DNA of 41,214 nt from Treponema sp. (GCA_009784975.1 WQXG01000026.1:1-41214); one strand, 5' to 3'. Counted from the first letter of the stretch, positions 16,859 to 25,409 are shown. Notes: generated by a model from the sequence alone, not told the origin. Program-made: numbers and translations.

Positions 16859-16888
16859 ATTATATTAATTATATCGACATATTGTCAA
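16859..16888 (-). promoter_or_regulatory. Strong promoter of the cNMP-domain regulator
   Basis: On the minus strand TTGACA (16888-16883), an 18-nt spacer and TATAAT (16864-16859) are consensus hexamers. The leader to ATG 16832 would be about 20 nt and contains the GAGGGG ribosome site. Confidence 0.75.
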
Positions 16889-16946
16889 CTAGCCTGAATA
16901 CTCTAATTGACGGTAAATAAAACGCCGATATTTTAAGGGGAGATAT

Positions 16947-17390
16947 ATGAATAAGCGTTTTAATTTTGAAGATACAGTTTTTATCTTAAATGTCAGAATC
17001 AGAATGATCCGGGACTTTTTAAAACTTGATACGGATTCGTCTCTGTTTTACAGCCAAACCATGAGCGATCTTGAATTTATCAGCTCTATTATGGATAAGC
17101 TTATGGAAAAATTCCTTGAAAACATGAAATTTCTGGATCGTGAAGCTGAATCCGACAATCTTCTTGATACAGAATGGCAATTCAGCCAGATTTTAAATGA
17201 AGTTTCCAACAGTTCCAGCACATTTCCGCCCAATATTTATACTCAAATGCTGCCCATAATTTCTAAACTAAGAAAAGACAGCGCTTTACGCCAAAAACAA
17301 ATTGAAGCATCTTATGTCCCCACAGAACATTCCATGGCTGAACCTGTCGTAAGCAACGCGGAACTTAACGGGCTTTTAGGAAGCGCTTGA
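16947..17390 (+). CDS. Hypothetical helical protein upstream of rsmD
   Basis: The 147-residue, mostly helical protein has no signal peptide (FNFEDTVFILNVRIRMIRDF, LEFISSIMDKLMEKFLENMK). No catalytic motif is visible and I do not recognise a family. AAGGGG lies just before ATG 16947. Its TGA overlaps the TTG start of rsmD (TTGA), so the two are translationally coupled. The charged helical content could fit a structural or chaperone-like cytoplasmic role, but that is a guess. Confidence 0.75.
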   Translation: MNKRFNFEDTVFILNVRIRMIRDFLKLDTDSSLFYSQTMSDLEFISSIMDKLMEKFLENMKFLDREAESDNLLDTEWQFSQILNEVSNSSSTFPPNIYTQMLPIISKLRKDSALRQKQIEASYVPTEHSMAEPVVSNAELNGLLGSA

Positions 17391-17917
17391 GAATCACAGG
17401 CGGCACGCTGAGAGGAAGGCTTATTGCCGTTCCGCAGGGCGAGATACGACCTAGCATGGACAGAATGCGCGAGTCTGTTTTTGCCTGTCTTGGAGATTTA
17501 ACAGGACTTTCATTCCTTGATATTTTTACAGGTTCCGGAATTATCGCAATAGAAGCGGCATCCCGCGGGGCACAATACATTGAAGCTGTTGAACAGGACA
17601 GACAAAAAAGCAAAACCCTCCTTGAAAATGTTTCAATTTCGCCCATTCGCATTAATTGCCGGTTTATGCCGGCAGAACTTTATGTAAAACGCGCCAAAAA
17701 TCCTTTTGATATTATTTTCCTGGACCCGCCTTTTCCGTATCAATTCAAATGGGAACTTGTTACAAACATTGCCTCATCTGTCCTTGTAAAAAGCGGCTCC
17801 CGTATTTTAATTCACAGACCCAGACCTGAATATCTGCAATCAGAAATCGCAAACCTGCAAAAAACCGACACCCGCGAATACGGCCGCTCAGTAGTAGACT
17901 TCTTCACCATTAACTAG
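17387..17917 (+). CDS. rsmD: 16S rRNA (guanine966-N2)-methyltransferase RsmD
   Basis: The 176-residue Rossmann methyltransferase starts at TTG 17387 with the family-typical MRITGGTLRGR. It has SAM motif I FLDIFTGSGIIAIEAASRGA and the catalytic DPPF (FLDPPFPY), and RPSMDRMRESVF matches the conserved N-terminal box. It methylates G966 of 16S rRNA in the 30S subunit. It overlaps the preceding hypothetical gene by four bases. A full-length palindromic repeat element begins five bases after its stop. Confidence 0.93.
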   Translation: MRITGGTLRGRLIAVPQGEIRPSMDRMRESVFACLGDLTGLSFLDIFTGSGIIAIEAASRGAQYIEAVEQDRQKSKTLLENVSISPIRINCRFMPAELYVKRAKNPFDIIFLDPPFPYQFKWELVTNIASSVLVKSGSRILIHRPRPEYLQSEIANLQKTDTREYGRSVVDFFTIN

Positions 17918-17921
17918 GACG

Positions 17922-18220
17922 ATTGGCAAGGACTCACGCAGAGGATTGGCAAGGACTCTCGCAGAGGCGCGGAGGCGCAGAGGACGCGGAGGGAAGAGGG
18001 GAAGAAAGGAAAAGAATTGTGGTATGAAATCTTCCTCATTAATACCTAGAAATATATGATAGCTATCAAAGATTTCGTACTCTCGAGAGACTCTCTCCCA
18101 ACCTCTTCCCCCTCTTCCCTCTTCCCCTCTTCTCTTCCTCCGCGTCCTCCTTCAAACCTTCGGTTTGCAGTCTGCGCCTCTGCGAGAGTCTTTTGCAAGT
18201 CTTTTCCAAGTCTTTTGCCA
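17922..18220. repeat. Full-length palindromic repeat element, copy 1
   Basis: The left arm (17922-18005) reads GGCAAGGACTCTCGCAGAGG and then GCGCAGAGGACGCGGAGGGA. The right arm (about 18084-18220) is its reverse complement, with an extra hairpin module (CAAACCTTCGGTTTG, 18154-18168). Between them an inner inverted pair (GTATGAAATCTT / AAGATTTCGTAC) flanks a core, GAAATATATG...CAAAGATTTCGT (18049-18078), that recurs at 25566-25596. The ends carry tandem GGCAAGGACT- and CAAGTCTTTT-type repeats. It fills the whole gap between rsmD and the next gene. A short ORF inside it is composed of repeat text and is not called. Confidence 0.88.
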
Positions 18221-18265
18221 AAAATGCTTGTTTTTTAAGCAGAATCGACCAATAATTATAGTAAC

Positions 18266-18613
18266 ATGGATAAAAAGACTTTGGAAAAATTTGATGACCA
18301 GAATGCTTTTATTAAGGTATCAACTCCGGCTCCTGTAGACGGGGCGTCTAAAGCAGCTTTAAACCGCAAAGGGAACCAGCTCTATAACGATGGAAAAGTA
18401 GAAGAAGCGCGAAGGGTTTTTATGACAACCGGTTATTCCGACGGGCTTTCCAGAGTTGGAGATTACTACAAATCAAAAGGCAGGCCTCTTGAAGCATTAA
18501 GAATGTACTGGATTGCTCCCGATAAAGCAAAGGCTCAAATACTTATTGAATCGCTTTCCGGGGTATTGAAGAGTTTAATAAAAGAAGATACCATGGAATT
18601 TAAAAATGATTGA
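18266..18613 (+). CDS. Hypothetical TPR-like protein
   Basis: The 115-residue soluble protein has a helical repeat-like middle (NRKGNQLYNDGKVEEARRVF, LSRVGDYYKSKGRPLEALRM) resembling one or two degenerate TPR motifs. It overlaps the next gene, a clear TPR protein, by 8 bases, so the two likely act together. No Shine-Dalgarno site precedes ATG 18266. Similar paired genes exist in treponemes as far as I recall, but I know no function. Confidence 0.75.
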   Translation: MDKKTLEKFDDQNAFIKVSTPAPVDGASKAALNRKGNQLYNDGKVEEARRVFMTTGYSDGLSRVGDYYKSKGRPLEALRMYWIAPDKAKAQILIESLSGVLKSLIKEDTMEFKND

Positions 18614-19703
18614 TGAAAAACTTTCAGGCGAAAAAGACGCTGCAAAAATTACAGAAATTTCAAAAACAGGATATCAGTTATTAAAAGATAACAAAACAAG
18701 CGATGCCATTGACTGTTTTTCAAAGATTTTGCTTCTTGATGAAAACAACAATTATGCTCTTGTAGGAATGGGAGACGCGAGCCGTAAAATCGGATCCATA
18801 AAAGAGGCTGTAAAATATTATCAAAGATGCCTGGAACATCATGCGGGCAACAATTACGCCCTTTTCGGGTTAGCCGACTGCTACAAGGCAATGAACCAGT
18901 ATCAGAAAGCCATTGGTATTTGGGAACAATACCTGCTTCATGATGACAAAAATATTACTGTTCTTACAAGAATCGCTGACGCATACAGAAAAGTCCGCGA
19001 TTTTGCAAAATCCAAAAATACATATCAGAAAGTCCTGGATATGGAAGCCGCTAATCCTTACGCGATTATAGGGCTTGGTCATCTTCATTATGATTTTAAA
19101 CATTATAAAGAAGCGCTTTTTTACTGGGAAAAAATGATGAATACCGATGTTGATATCCGTGTTTTAACTTCAATCGGCAACTGTCACAGAAAATTAAAAA
19201 CCTTCAGCGACGGCATCATTTATTTTGAGACCGCGCTTGCAAGGGATGAACAAAACTTTTATGCCCTCTTTGGGCTTGCGGATTGTTACAGGGGCATGAA
19301 TAAGATGGAAAAATCCCTTGAGTACTGGGCAATTATCCTTGAACAAGATCCAAAAAACAAGATGATTCTTACACGAACAGGCGATGCTTTAAGAAATATA
19401 AATGAATACGAAAAGGCAAAAACTTATTACGAAAAGGCTTTGAATATTGAATTTGATATTTACGCCGTTTTGGGGCTTGCGCTTATTTCCAAAGAACAGA
19501 AAAAATATGATGAAGCCATTACCTCCCTAAAAAAACTAATCCAGCAGGACAATAAAAACTACAGGCTTTATTATGAACTATCCGATTGCTATTTAAAAAA
19601 AGGCGACAAAAAATCATCGATAGAAACTCTTGAAAGTTTCCAAAAACTTGGAATTAAAAATCAAAAAATCTCCGATATGCTGGAAAGCTTAACCAGGACT
19701 TAA
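18606..19703 (+). CDS. TPR-repeat protein
   Basis: The 365-residue protein is almost entirely tetratricopeptide repeats, roughly ten, e.g. NYALVGMGDASRKIGSIKEA, NYALFGLADCYKAMNQYQKA and AYRKVRDFAKSKNTYQKVLD. No signal peptide or catalytic domain is present, so it should be a cytoplasmic protein-protein scaffold. The ATG lies in the end of the preceding gene, and its TAA overlaps the ATG of rlmN (TAATG), forming a tight operon of two TPR-type proteins and a ribosome/tRNA modification enzyme. Confidence 0.88.
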   Translation: MIDEKLSGEKDAAKITEISKTGYQLLKDNKTSDAIDCFSKILLLDENNNYALVGMGDASRKIGSIKEAVKYYQRCLEHHAGNNYALFGLADCYKAMNQYQKAIGIWEQYLLHDDKNITVLTRIADAYRKVRDFAKSKNTYQKVLDMEAANPYAIIGLGHLHYDFKHYKEALFYWEKMMNTDVDIRVLTSIGNCHRKLKTFSDGIIYFETALARDEQNFYALFGLADCYRGMNKMEKSLEYWAIILEQDPKNKMILTRTGDALRNINEYEKAKTYYEKALNIEFDIYAVLGLALISKEQKKYDEAITSLKKLIQQDNKNYRLYYELSDCYLKKGDKKSSIETLESFQKLGIKNQKISDMLESLTRT

Positions 19704-20716
19704 TGAAAAAATCTCTTGCGGGAATTCCTCTTTTAGAACTGGAAACGCTCTTTTCTTCACTTCCCCGCTACAGGGTAAAACAAATTTATAAATGGATAAT
19801 CCGCGGCGTCGGCTCCTTTGATCAAATGACAGATATTCCCTCTTCCCTGCAAAAAGAATTAAATGAACAATATTGCGTTTTTTCAAACGCCGTATCTTCC
19901 TGTTACGAAGACCCGGATGGCGCGAAAAAAATAATTATCACTTTAAAAGACGGCGCTAAAATAGAGGCTGTGCTTTTAAGCGATGCAAAAAAACGATTAA
20001 CAGCCTGCATTTCTACGCAGGTTGGCTGCCCCTGCGCCTGCGTCTTCTGCAAAACAGGCTCAATGGGATTCAAACGCAATCTTGAACATACGGAAATAAC
20101 GGAACAATTCCTTCACCTTAATTCTTCCGGCATAGATAATATCGTCGTAATGGGCATGGGCGAGCCGCTTTTAAACCTTGCCGCCTTAAAAAAAGCAATC
20201 GAATACCTAAACGACAAATCCGGTTTAAATATATCAAGGCGGCGCATTACTGTTTCTACCTGCGGAATTAACGAAGGTCTTTTTGACATTGCGCAAAATC
20301 TGCCGTTTGCCAAACTCGCGCTTTCACTTACAACCGCAGATGAGCCTCTTCGCCAAAAACTTATGCCTGTAACAAGGACAAACCCTCTTAACAAAGTGAA
20401 AGAAGCGCTTTTACTTTTCCAGCGTAACGGAGGAGGACGCGTAACCCTTGAAGTGCCTCTTTTGGGCGGCATTAACACGCGCGAAAAAGACGCAAAATCC
20501 ATCGCAAACTTCGCGAAAGGGCTTGATACTGTAGTAAATATTATTCCCTGGAATCCCGTCTCAGGGCTCCTGTTTGAAGATACCCCCATCCGCGAGTGCG
20601 GCAAAAAAGAAATAATAGATTATATTTCCTTACTGGAAAGTTACAACCTAAAAGTAACAAAACGCCTCCACAAAGGCAGAAAAGCAACAGCCGCCTGCGG
20701 CCAACTAGGAACTTAA
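19703..20716 (+). CDS. rlmN: Dual-specificity 23S rRNA/tRNA adenine-C2 methyltransferase RlmN
   Basis: The 337-residue radical-SAM enzyme has the cluster motif CxxxCxxC in GCPCACVFCKTGSMGF, the family text VVMGMGEPLLN and TVSTCGI, and the C-terminal catalytic cysteine in TAACGQL. It methylates A2503 of 23S rRNA and A37 of some tRNAs using the methyl-cysteine mechanism. Length is normal. The start overlaps the TPR gene stop by one base. A half-copy of the dispersed repeat begins within 10 bases of its stop. Confidence 0.95.
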   Translation: MKKSLAGIPLLELETLFSSLPRYRVKQIYKWIIRGVGSFDQMTDIPSSLQKELNEQYCVFSNAVSSCYEDPDGAKKIIITLKDGAKIEAVLLSDAKKRLTACISTQVGCPCACVFCKTGSMGFKRNLEHTEITEQFLHLNSSGIDNIVVMGMGEPLLNLAALKKAIEYLNDKSGLNISRRRITVSTCGINEGLFDIAQNLPFAKLALSLTTADEPLRQKLMPVTRTNPLNKVKEALLLFQRNGGGRVTLEVPLLGGINTREKDAKSIANFAKGLDTVVNIIPWNPVSGLLFEDTPIRECGKKEIIDYISLLESYNLKVTKRLHKGRKATAACGQLGT

Positions 20717-20720
20717 CTTA

Positions 20721-20797
20721 TTGGCAATCTTCCCCCCCTCCTCTTCTTCCTCCGCGTCCTCTGCGCCTCTGCGCCTCTGCGAGAGTCTTGGCAAATA
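20721..20797 (-). repeat. Half copy of the dispersed repeat (pyrimidine strand on +)
   Basis: The segment reads TTGGCAATCTTCCCCCCCTC, then TCCTCCGCGTCCTCTGCGCC, tandem TCTGCGCC units and GAGAGTCTTGGCAAAT. It is the reverse complement of the purine-rich arm seen at 17940-18000. TTGGCAA occurs at both ends. It occupies the 83-bp gap between the convergent rlmN and DUF445 genes and could serve as their shared transcript end. Confidence 0.85.
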
Positions 20798-20799
20798 TA

Positions 20800-21759
20800 T
20801 CATCTGAGCAGGTAGGTAAATGTTGCCTGGAATAGACCGATAAAGAAACCCAGTATTCCGCCGAAGATGTGTATCCATTTGAATTGATCCGACATTACAT
20901 CCAGAATTATTCTTTCTACCCTTTCCATGTCAAGGGAATCAATTCTGTCTGTAACAAGAGCTTTTATATTTATTGTAGCAAGAATATTTTCTATCTGTGA
21001 ATCGGCAGCCGTGACTAATTTTTCAAAAAGATACGTGTCCAGCTTTTTTTTGTAATCTTCGTCTATTTCCAGCATTTCGCGGAGTGTTTTGCTTTTATCA
21101 GATACCATGTTTCCTATAGCTTTAGACGCTGTATCAATAAGAGTATTTTTTACATTGGTCTCGTTTAACAGGTTTTCAAGGCTGAGGCAAAGATCATCTA
21201 TAATTTCCGGCATTTTTTCTTCCAGTGTTTGATCGTACTGGCCGGCAGAAATAAAAAAACGCTGAAGAGAACTTAACTTTAAGATAATAGCGCGGAGAAT
21301 AATACGGCCTTTTGATTCAATCTGTCTGCGGATATCATCGCGTCGTATAAAATCCATAACAGAATTGCAGAAAACCGGATATACTTTTTCTATCGTACAG
21401 GGAATTCTGTCTTTTAAATAGTTTTCAATGTTTTCTGATAATTGTCCCGGAGTTTTATCCAGAATATTCGCGGTAAAATATGAGATAGACTGTAATATTT
21501 TTTCCCGAACCTCATCCAGCATAAGGCGGCGGCGTAAAATATCAGGCGTTAAAAGCTCTCGTTCTACCATCGCGCCGATACTAACTGCCAGTTTTTTACG
21601 CTGGCGCGGGAGAATACCCGGCGTAAAGGGAAGTCTTATCCCCAAAACACGCACTTCCCTAAGCGGGCGGAACAGCATTTTTATCGCTATAACATTTGTA
21701 GTGTATGCGATAATGGCTCCCGCGATGGGGGGAACTATAAAAAGCAATAGCGTATTCAC
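20800..21759 (-). CDS. DUF445-family membrane protein
   Basis: The 319-residue protein has a hydrophobic N-terminus (LLFIVPPIAGAIIAYTTNVI), the DUF445 signature AIKMLFRPL...PFTPGILPRQRKKLA, long amphipathic helices in the middle, and a C-terminal membrane segment (FGGILGFFIGLFQATFTYLL). The family (YheB-like) is membrane-anchored with unknown biochemistry. The start is GTG 21759, overlapping the stop of the upstream lipoprotein (GTGA), so the two are co-translated. The gene ends 3 bases from a repeat copy. Confidence 0.88.
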   Translation of the reverse strand: MNTLLLFIVPPIAGAIIAYTTNVIAIKMLFRPLREVRVLGIRLPFTPGILPRQRKKLAVSIGAMVERELLTPDILRRRLMLDEVREKILQSISYFTANILDKTPGQLSENIENYLKDRIPCTIEKVYPVFCNSVMDFIRRDDIRRQIESKGRIILRAIILKLSSLQRFFISAGQYDQTLEEKMPEIIDDLCLSLENLLNETNVKNTLIDTASKAIGNMVSDKSKTLREMLEIDEDYKKKLDTYLFEKLVTAADSQIENILATINIKALVTDRIDSLDMERVERIILDVMSDQFKWIHIFGGILGFFIGLFQATFTYLLR

Positions 21760-22157
21760 TTGGGCATTGACTCCGATGCTGTTTTAGCCTGGCTTTCATT
21801 GCTGTAAATATCAACAAATTCTTCCTTTAGCCAGCCTGACCAGGCGCTCTGCGCATTGGACAAATTCCCGTCTGTAAGTATCCATGTAACAAACTCATTT
21901 CTGGTTCTGATTGTCTGCCTCTTAATAATGCGCACCAGCGACCCGCGCCTCAAATACCCAAGAGATGGGCTGTCTTCACTCGGCTCTGCGCAGATGTGGG
22001 TAAAAGAAGCATTTATAACCCCATAACCTATGTAATCTCTGGATAAGGGGGAAGTAACGGGCGGAATTACAGAGAAATCTTCTTTTTTAGCACTGCATGT
22101 ACACAGCAAAAAAAGACATAAAATAACGGCTAATTGACTTGATATACCTTTTAACAT
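21756..22157 (-). CDS. Lipoprotein with an SH3-like segment
   Basis: The 133-residue protein has a spirochaete-type lipoprotein signal with Cys21 (FLLCTC). A later segment (INASFTHICAEPSEDSPSLG, GSLVRIIKRQTIR) resembles bacterial SH3 domains, which often bind cell wall. It is the first gene of a two-gene unit with the DUF445 protein. Only 12 bases separate its ATG from the ATG of the divergent omptin-like gene, so its promoter must lie within that gene or overlap its start. Confidence 0.75.
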   Translation of the reverse strand: MLKGISSQLAVILCLFLLCTCSAKKEDFSVIPPVTSPLSRDYIGYGVINASFTHICAEPSEDSPSLGYLRRGSLVRIIKRQTIRTRNEFVTWILTDGNLSNAQSAWSGWLKEEFVDIYSNESQAKTASESMPK

Positions 22158-22169
22158 TATTATCTTCTT

Positions 22170-23156
22170 ATGAAAAATATAGCTATTCTTTCGGCTTTTG
22201 TCATCATGTTATTTTTATTTTCGGCAATAACACCGGCTTTCAGTCAGCATAATCAGCAATTTGCCAGAAGTTACGGATTTTCTGTCGGAGCGCAAACGGG
22301 GTTTGTTTACGGACAAGCCGGGGAATACGTCTATCCTACCAATACTTTGGCAGACCTTTTAAGCGAACTTTTATGGGATATGAAACCGGTTTTTTACTGG
22401 GGGATCGCTCTTGATTTTGGGCTAATAGATTTTATGGAAAAACCGGGTTTTTTTGCCAGCTTATCTTTTAAATCCGGGATAGCAGGGGATTCCGGCAAGA
22501 TGGAAGACAGAGACTGGAAGTCAATTTTAAATACAGATCTAACCAATTATTCAGAGCATATAAACAGAACCCGCGAATTTTTCTGGCTGGACGCGGCAGC
22601 CGGAGCTTCCATACCTGTCAGACATTATTTTTATATAAAACCATTTTTAAGTTTTTCCTGGATGCGTTTTGCGTTTACAGCGCGGGACGGTTTTTATCAA
22701 TACGCGACTGAAGTTATAAAAGGCATATATCTCCCAATTGAAGATGCTCCAAAAACACCCGTTCAGGGCGAAGTAGTAAAATACGAACAGGACTGGATTA
22801 TTTTGGCGCCGGGTTTTAAAATCGGAATGGATTTTTTATCTTTTATTTCTGTAGATTTATCTTTTCAAATAAGCCCGTTTGCCTTTTGTATTGCACGGGA
22901 TGATCATCTTATAACACAAACTGTTTTTTTGGATTATACAGGCTGGGGGCTTTTTCTGGAACCGCGTGTAAACCTTACATTCAAATGGGATTCATTTTCT
23001 ATATCTTTGGAAGCAGCTTACAGATTTATTTCCAAAACGACAGGTTATACACATATGAGGGAATCTCCATGGCACTCCTATGTACTTTCTGCGAACGCTT
23101 CAGGAGCAAGTCTTTCAATCTTTGACGCGCGTCTTATCGCAAGACTAAGGTTTTAA
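22170..23156 (+). CDS. Omptin-like outer-membrane protease
   Basis: The 328-residue protein has a signal peptide (cleavage after about 25, AFS-Q) and a beta-barrel pattern ending in aromatic RLRF. Landmarks of omptins are visible: SELLWDMKP (65-73), MEDRDW with Asp113/Asp115 in place of OmpT Asp83/Asp85, RFAFTARDGFYQYAT (166-180), and RDDH with Asp244/His246 in place of OmpT Asp210/His212. The family cleaves peptides at basic residues from the outer surface. Retained catalytic residues argue for activity, but the assignment comes from motif comparison, not a search. It is monocistronic, with a 12-base divergent gap to the lipoprotein gene. Confidence 0.75.
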   Translation: MKNIAILSAFVIMLFLFSAITPAFSQHNQQFARSYGFSVGAQTGFVYGQAGEYVYPTNTLADLLSELLWDMKPVFYWGIALDFGLIDFMEKPGFFASLSFKSGIAGDSGKMEDRDWKSILNTDLTNYSEHINRTREFFWLDAAAGASIPVRHYFYIKPFLSFSWMRFAFTARDGFYQYATEVIKGIYLPIEDAPKTPVQGEVVKYEQDWIILAPGFKIGMDFLSFISVDLSFQISPFAFCIARDDHLITQTVFLDYTGWGLFLEPRVNLTFKWDSFSISLEAAYRFISKTTGYTHMRESPWHSYVLSANASGASLSIFDARLIARLRF

Positions 23157-23163
23157 AGAAACT

Positions 23164-23197
23164 TGTTTCCTAGAGAAACATGTTTCCTAGAGAAACA
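23164..23197. repeat. Tandem 17-bp direct repeat
   Basis: Two exact adjacent copies of TGTTTCCTAGAGAAACA (23164-23180, 23181-23197). Each is a near-palindrome (GTTTC/GAAAC). The second copy contains the stop codon of the minus-strand membrane protein (23187-23189). It lies between convergent genes and may fold as a short transcript end. Confidence 0.85.
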
Positions 23198-23579
23198 GCG
23201 CGTTTGGAAGAAGAAAATGTAGAAGGGCAACAACCATCAATCCTATTCCGATTGGTTTTCTAAAAGTCATAAGGCTTGTTCCAAGACGATCCAGTTCCCC
23301 CGATTTTTCAGAAGTATTCTGGCGGTAAATACCAAATATCAGCATAAGACCTGCAATTATCCCGGCTGCCGCGGGAATAAGATCTCCCAAAATGGGAATT
23401 CCCTTCTCGGCAGGGGAAAGGAGCTTTAAAACCCCCGTCACTATACATATAATACCGAGCACAAGATAAAAAACAGGGTTGTTGATGGAAAATCTGGCAT
23501 TTTCACGATCCCCGCCGGCAAACAATGCATACCCAGCCACGCCATTACACAATACTGATAAAAAATACAATTGTATCAT
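23187..23579 (-). CDS. Small membrane protein, four predicted helices
   Basis: The 130-residue hydrophobic protein has about four membrane segments (MIQLYFLSVLCNGVAGYALF, NPVFYLVLGIICIVTGVLKL, LGDLIPAAAGIIAGLMLIFG, IGIGLMVVALLHFLLP). I chose ATG 23579; an in-frame TTG at 23615 would add 12 polar residues. No family is recognised. Its stop lies in a tandem repeat. It follows another membrane protein gene by 55 bases on the same strand and may be the last gene of that operon. Confidence 0.72.
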   Translation of the reverse strand: MIQLYFLSVLCNGVAGYALFAGGDRENARFSINNPVFYLVLGIICIVTGVLKLLSPAEKGIPILGDLIPAAAGIIAGLMLIFGIYRQNTSEKSGELDRLGTSLMTFRKPIGIGLMVVALLHFLLPNALFL

Positions 23580-23634
23580 AACTACATAAATAACACTAAA
23601 TTCTGATTTAGTCAATATATTTAATGTAATTTTA

Positions 23635-24213
23635 TTAAGGTTTAAACCGCATTTGCAAAGTATTTTTTTCGTTTTGCAATAACATTACAAGTTCTTCAGC
23701 GTCAAAAGGGACTACAAAACGGTATATTTCTTCGGTCTCATAAGTGAAAAAAACACGATGTGTAAAGACGGGATACTGATCTTCGCCTGATTTTACAATC
23801 GGCGTAACCGCTATATCTACAGAACCGGAATAAGCGCCTGTGTTTTTCGCGGTTTTTTTAAGAACTACTATTGTTGTACCTTCAAAACCGGCGGCTGTAA
23901 CATCAATTCTGTTACCTTCCAGCGTATAAGATGTATCAAAATACCCCGTTATTGACAATACCAGTATTCCGGCACACATAACAATAATTAGAATAAAAAG
24001 CATTCTTCTGGGTTTATCAGCAAGCAATGGGCCCAAAAGGCTGAATTGATTTTTTTTCTGTTCTTTATAAAGATTTTTTACTGAATCCGGAGCGTTTTCC
24101 AGGCGGCGTTCACGGTTATAATAAAAATGAAGTTTTTCTTCATTTTCTTTTTTATCAAGATGATTTTTATCATCTAGGTTGCTTAAATTATATTTAGCAT
24201 TCGGTCTTTCCAT
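23635..24213 (-). CDS. Hypothetical single-pass membrane protein
   Basis: The 192-residue protein has a charged cytoplasmic N-terminus (KNHLDKKENEEKLHFYYNRE), one membrane helix (about 73-93; MLFILIIVMCAGILVLSITG) and an external beta-rich domain (IDVTAAGFEGTTIVVLKKTA, HRVFFTYETEEIYRFVVPF). ATG 24213 overlaps the TAA of the upstream lipoprotein gene by one base, which fixes the start; a longer frame would add 12 residues. No known family is recognised. Confidence 0.75.
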   Translation of the reverse strand: MERPNAKYNLSNLDDKNHLDKKENEEKLHFYYNRERRLENAPDSVKNLYKEQKKNQFSLLGPLLADKPRRMLFILIIVMCAGILVLSITGYFDTSYTLEGNRIDVTAAGFEGTTIVVLKKTAKNTGAYSGSVDIAVTPIVKSGEDQYPVFTHRVFFTYETEEIYRFVVPFDAEELVMLLQNEKNTLQMRFKP

Positions 24214-25409
24214 TATTTTATTTCTCCGATAAACCTGTCTGTCCGCCACCAGACCATCTTTACGCTAAAAGTATCCGCCAGCATAGCGCACAGGATCCCT
24301 TCCGCAGAAAGATAAAAATCATTGAATATCTGCTCTTCATTGGAAAACCGGATACTGCCTCTTCTCTGCTCGCGTGTAAATAAATCGATATAAATTAAAG
24401 TATAGCCGTTTTCTACCGGGAAATAAAAAAGAGTTTTTCCCGAACGCGCTGTGCCAAGGAGGGAGTAAAACACCCTGATATTTGACGGGCGTCCATTTTC
24501 GATTATTTCGTAAAGAGGAATTTCTACAGAGTCTGTGTAAGTGCCGTCTTCTACATTTAATGTCCAGATACAGGAACCAATGGGTTCACTTCCGGTTCGG
24601 GTATTTGTAGATTGATCAAAGGTGTCACGGCTGTAATCTACTTTTATATATAACCTTCTTGAATCAACCGAAGAAGTTATGCTGTCTACAACGGCAAAGG
24701 CATTCGGCCAGTCAGGAAGCGCGGGCACCTGATTTGCTGATATTTTTACCAGATAAAGAAGCTGTCCTTGCGGGCTGAACCAGTATATTTCCCATCCGTC
24801 AGGGATACGGCAAACTACGGAGAGTTCATCCCTTATCGAAGAAGAAAGTCCGACAATGCGCGGAAACGGGCTTCCGCCAATTCCATCCTTACCCAGATAA
24901 TTGATAAAGCGCCCGTCCTGATCAAAATGCAGGATTATCCCGTCATGCAATGCCCTTGTCTCCGTGTCTATTTTTTGCTGCTGGATGGGGAGCCTGTCTT
25001 CCACAAAAATGTGCCTTCTGGAATCCACGGTTATCCAGCCGGGCTCTTCAAGGGGATGGGTAAATGCCCAGCGGGTTGCCGCTTCATCTGCAGAAATGTT
25101 TGTTTTTAAAGTAAGAGGCACAGGATTGGTTTCCTCGTTATATATCATAAACAATAAATCGCCGTAAGAATTGTACCTGACAATTTTTCCGCTGTTTCCA
25201 TCGGATATATAAAAAAGCCCGTCCCGCATTGTAAAACCGGTTCTTTTTATTCCCCTGTTTCCGTCAAGTTTATACAGGGCAATCTGATCTTCCATGAGAC
25301 CTATTTCCAGCGTAAACAGTTCTTCTCTGTCTACGGAACCTGCCGTGTTATTTCTGCACGCGCCAAAGAGCAAAAACGGCAAAATTAAAAGTAATAAACA
25401 CTGCTTCAT
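24213..25409 (-). CDS. Lipoprotein with a beta-propeller/NHL-like body
   Basis: The 398-residue protein starts at ATG 25409, because the lipoprotein signal (LLLLILPFLLFGAC, Cys18) follows directly; a longer frame upstream would place polar residues first. The body contains repeats of the type seen in NHL/propeller proteins (RDGLFYISDGNSGKIVRYNS, GWITVDSRRHIFVEDRL, HFDQDGRFINYLGKDGIG). It is probably a membrane-anchored binding protein of treponemal type. It is the first gene of the operon with the two downstream membrane proteins. A palindromic repeat fills the upstream gap, and a TTGACA at that repeat's edge (25447-25442, minus) may supply a -35 box. Confidence 0.8.
   Translation of the reverse strand: MKQCLLLLILPFLLFGACRNNTAGSVDREELFTLEIGLMEDQIALYKLDGNRGIKRTGFTMRDGLFYISDGNSGKIVRYNSYGDLLFMIYNEETNPVPLTLKTNISADEAATRWAFTHPLEEPGWITVDSRRHIFVEDRLPIQQQKIDTETRALHDGIILHFDQDGRFINYLGKDGIGGSPFPRIVGLSSSIRDELSVVCRIPDGWEIYWFSPQGQLLYLVKISANQVPALPDWPNAFAVVDSITSSVDSRRLYIKVDYSRDTFDQSTNTRTGSEPIGSCIWTLNVEDGTYTDSVEIPLYEIIENGRPSNIRVFYSLLGTARSGKTLFYFPVENGYTLIYIDLFTREQRRGSIRFSNEEQIFNDFYLSAEGILCAMLADTFSVKMVWWRTDRFIGEIK

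Noticed and set aside
16907-16934. Promoter TTGACG-16-TATTTT before the gene at 16947
   Set aside because: The predicted RNA start would fall in the ribosome-binding site, and the boxes are weak.
18056-18238. 60-residue plus-strand ORF rich in Ser and Pro
   Set aside because: It is composed of palindromic repeat text (core and right arm), with no start signal.
18257-18262. TATAGT as a -10 box for the gene at 18266
   Set aside because: It lies 3 bases from the ATG, so RNA would start inside the gene, and no acceptable -35 is present.
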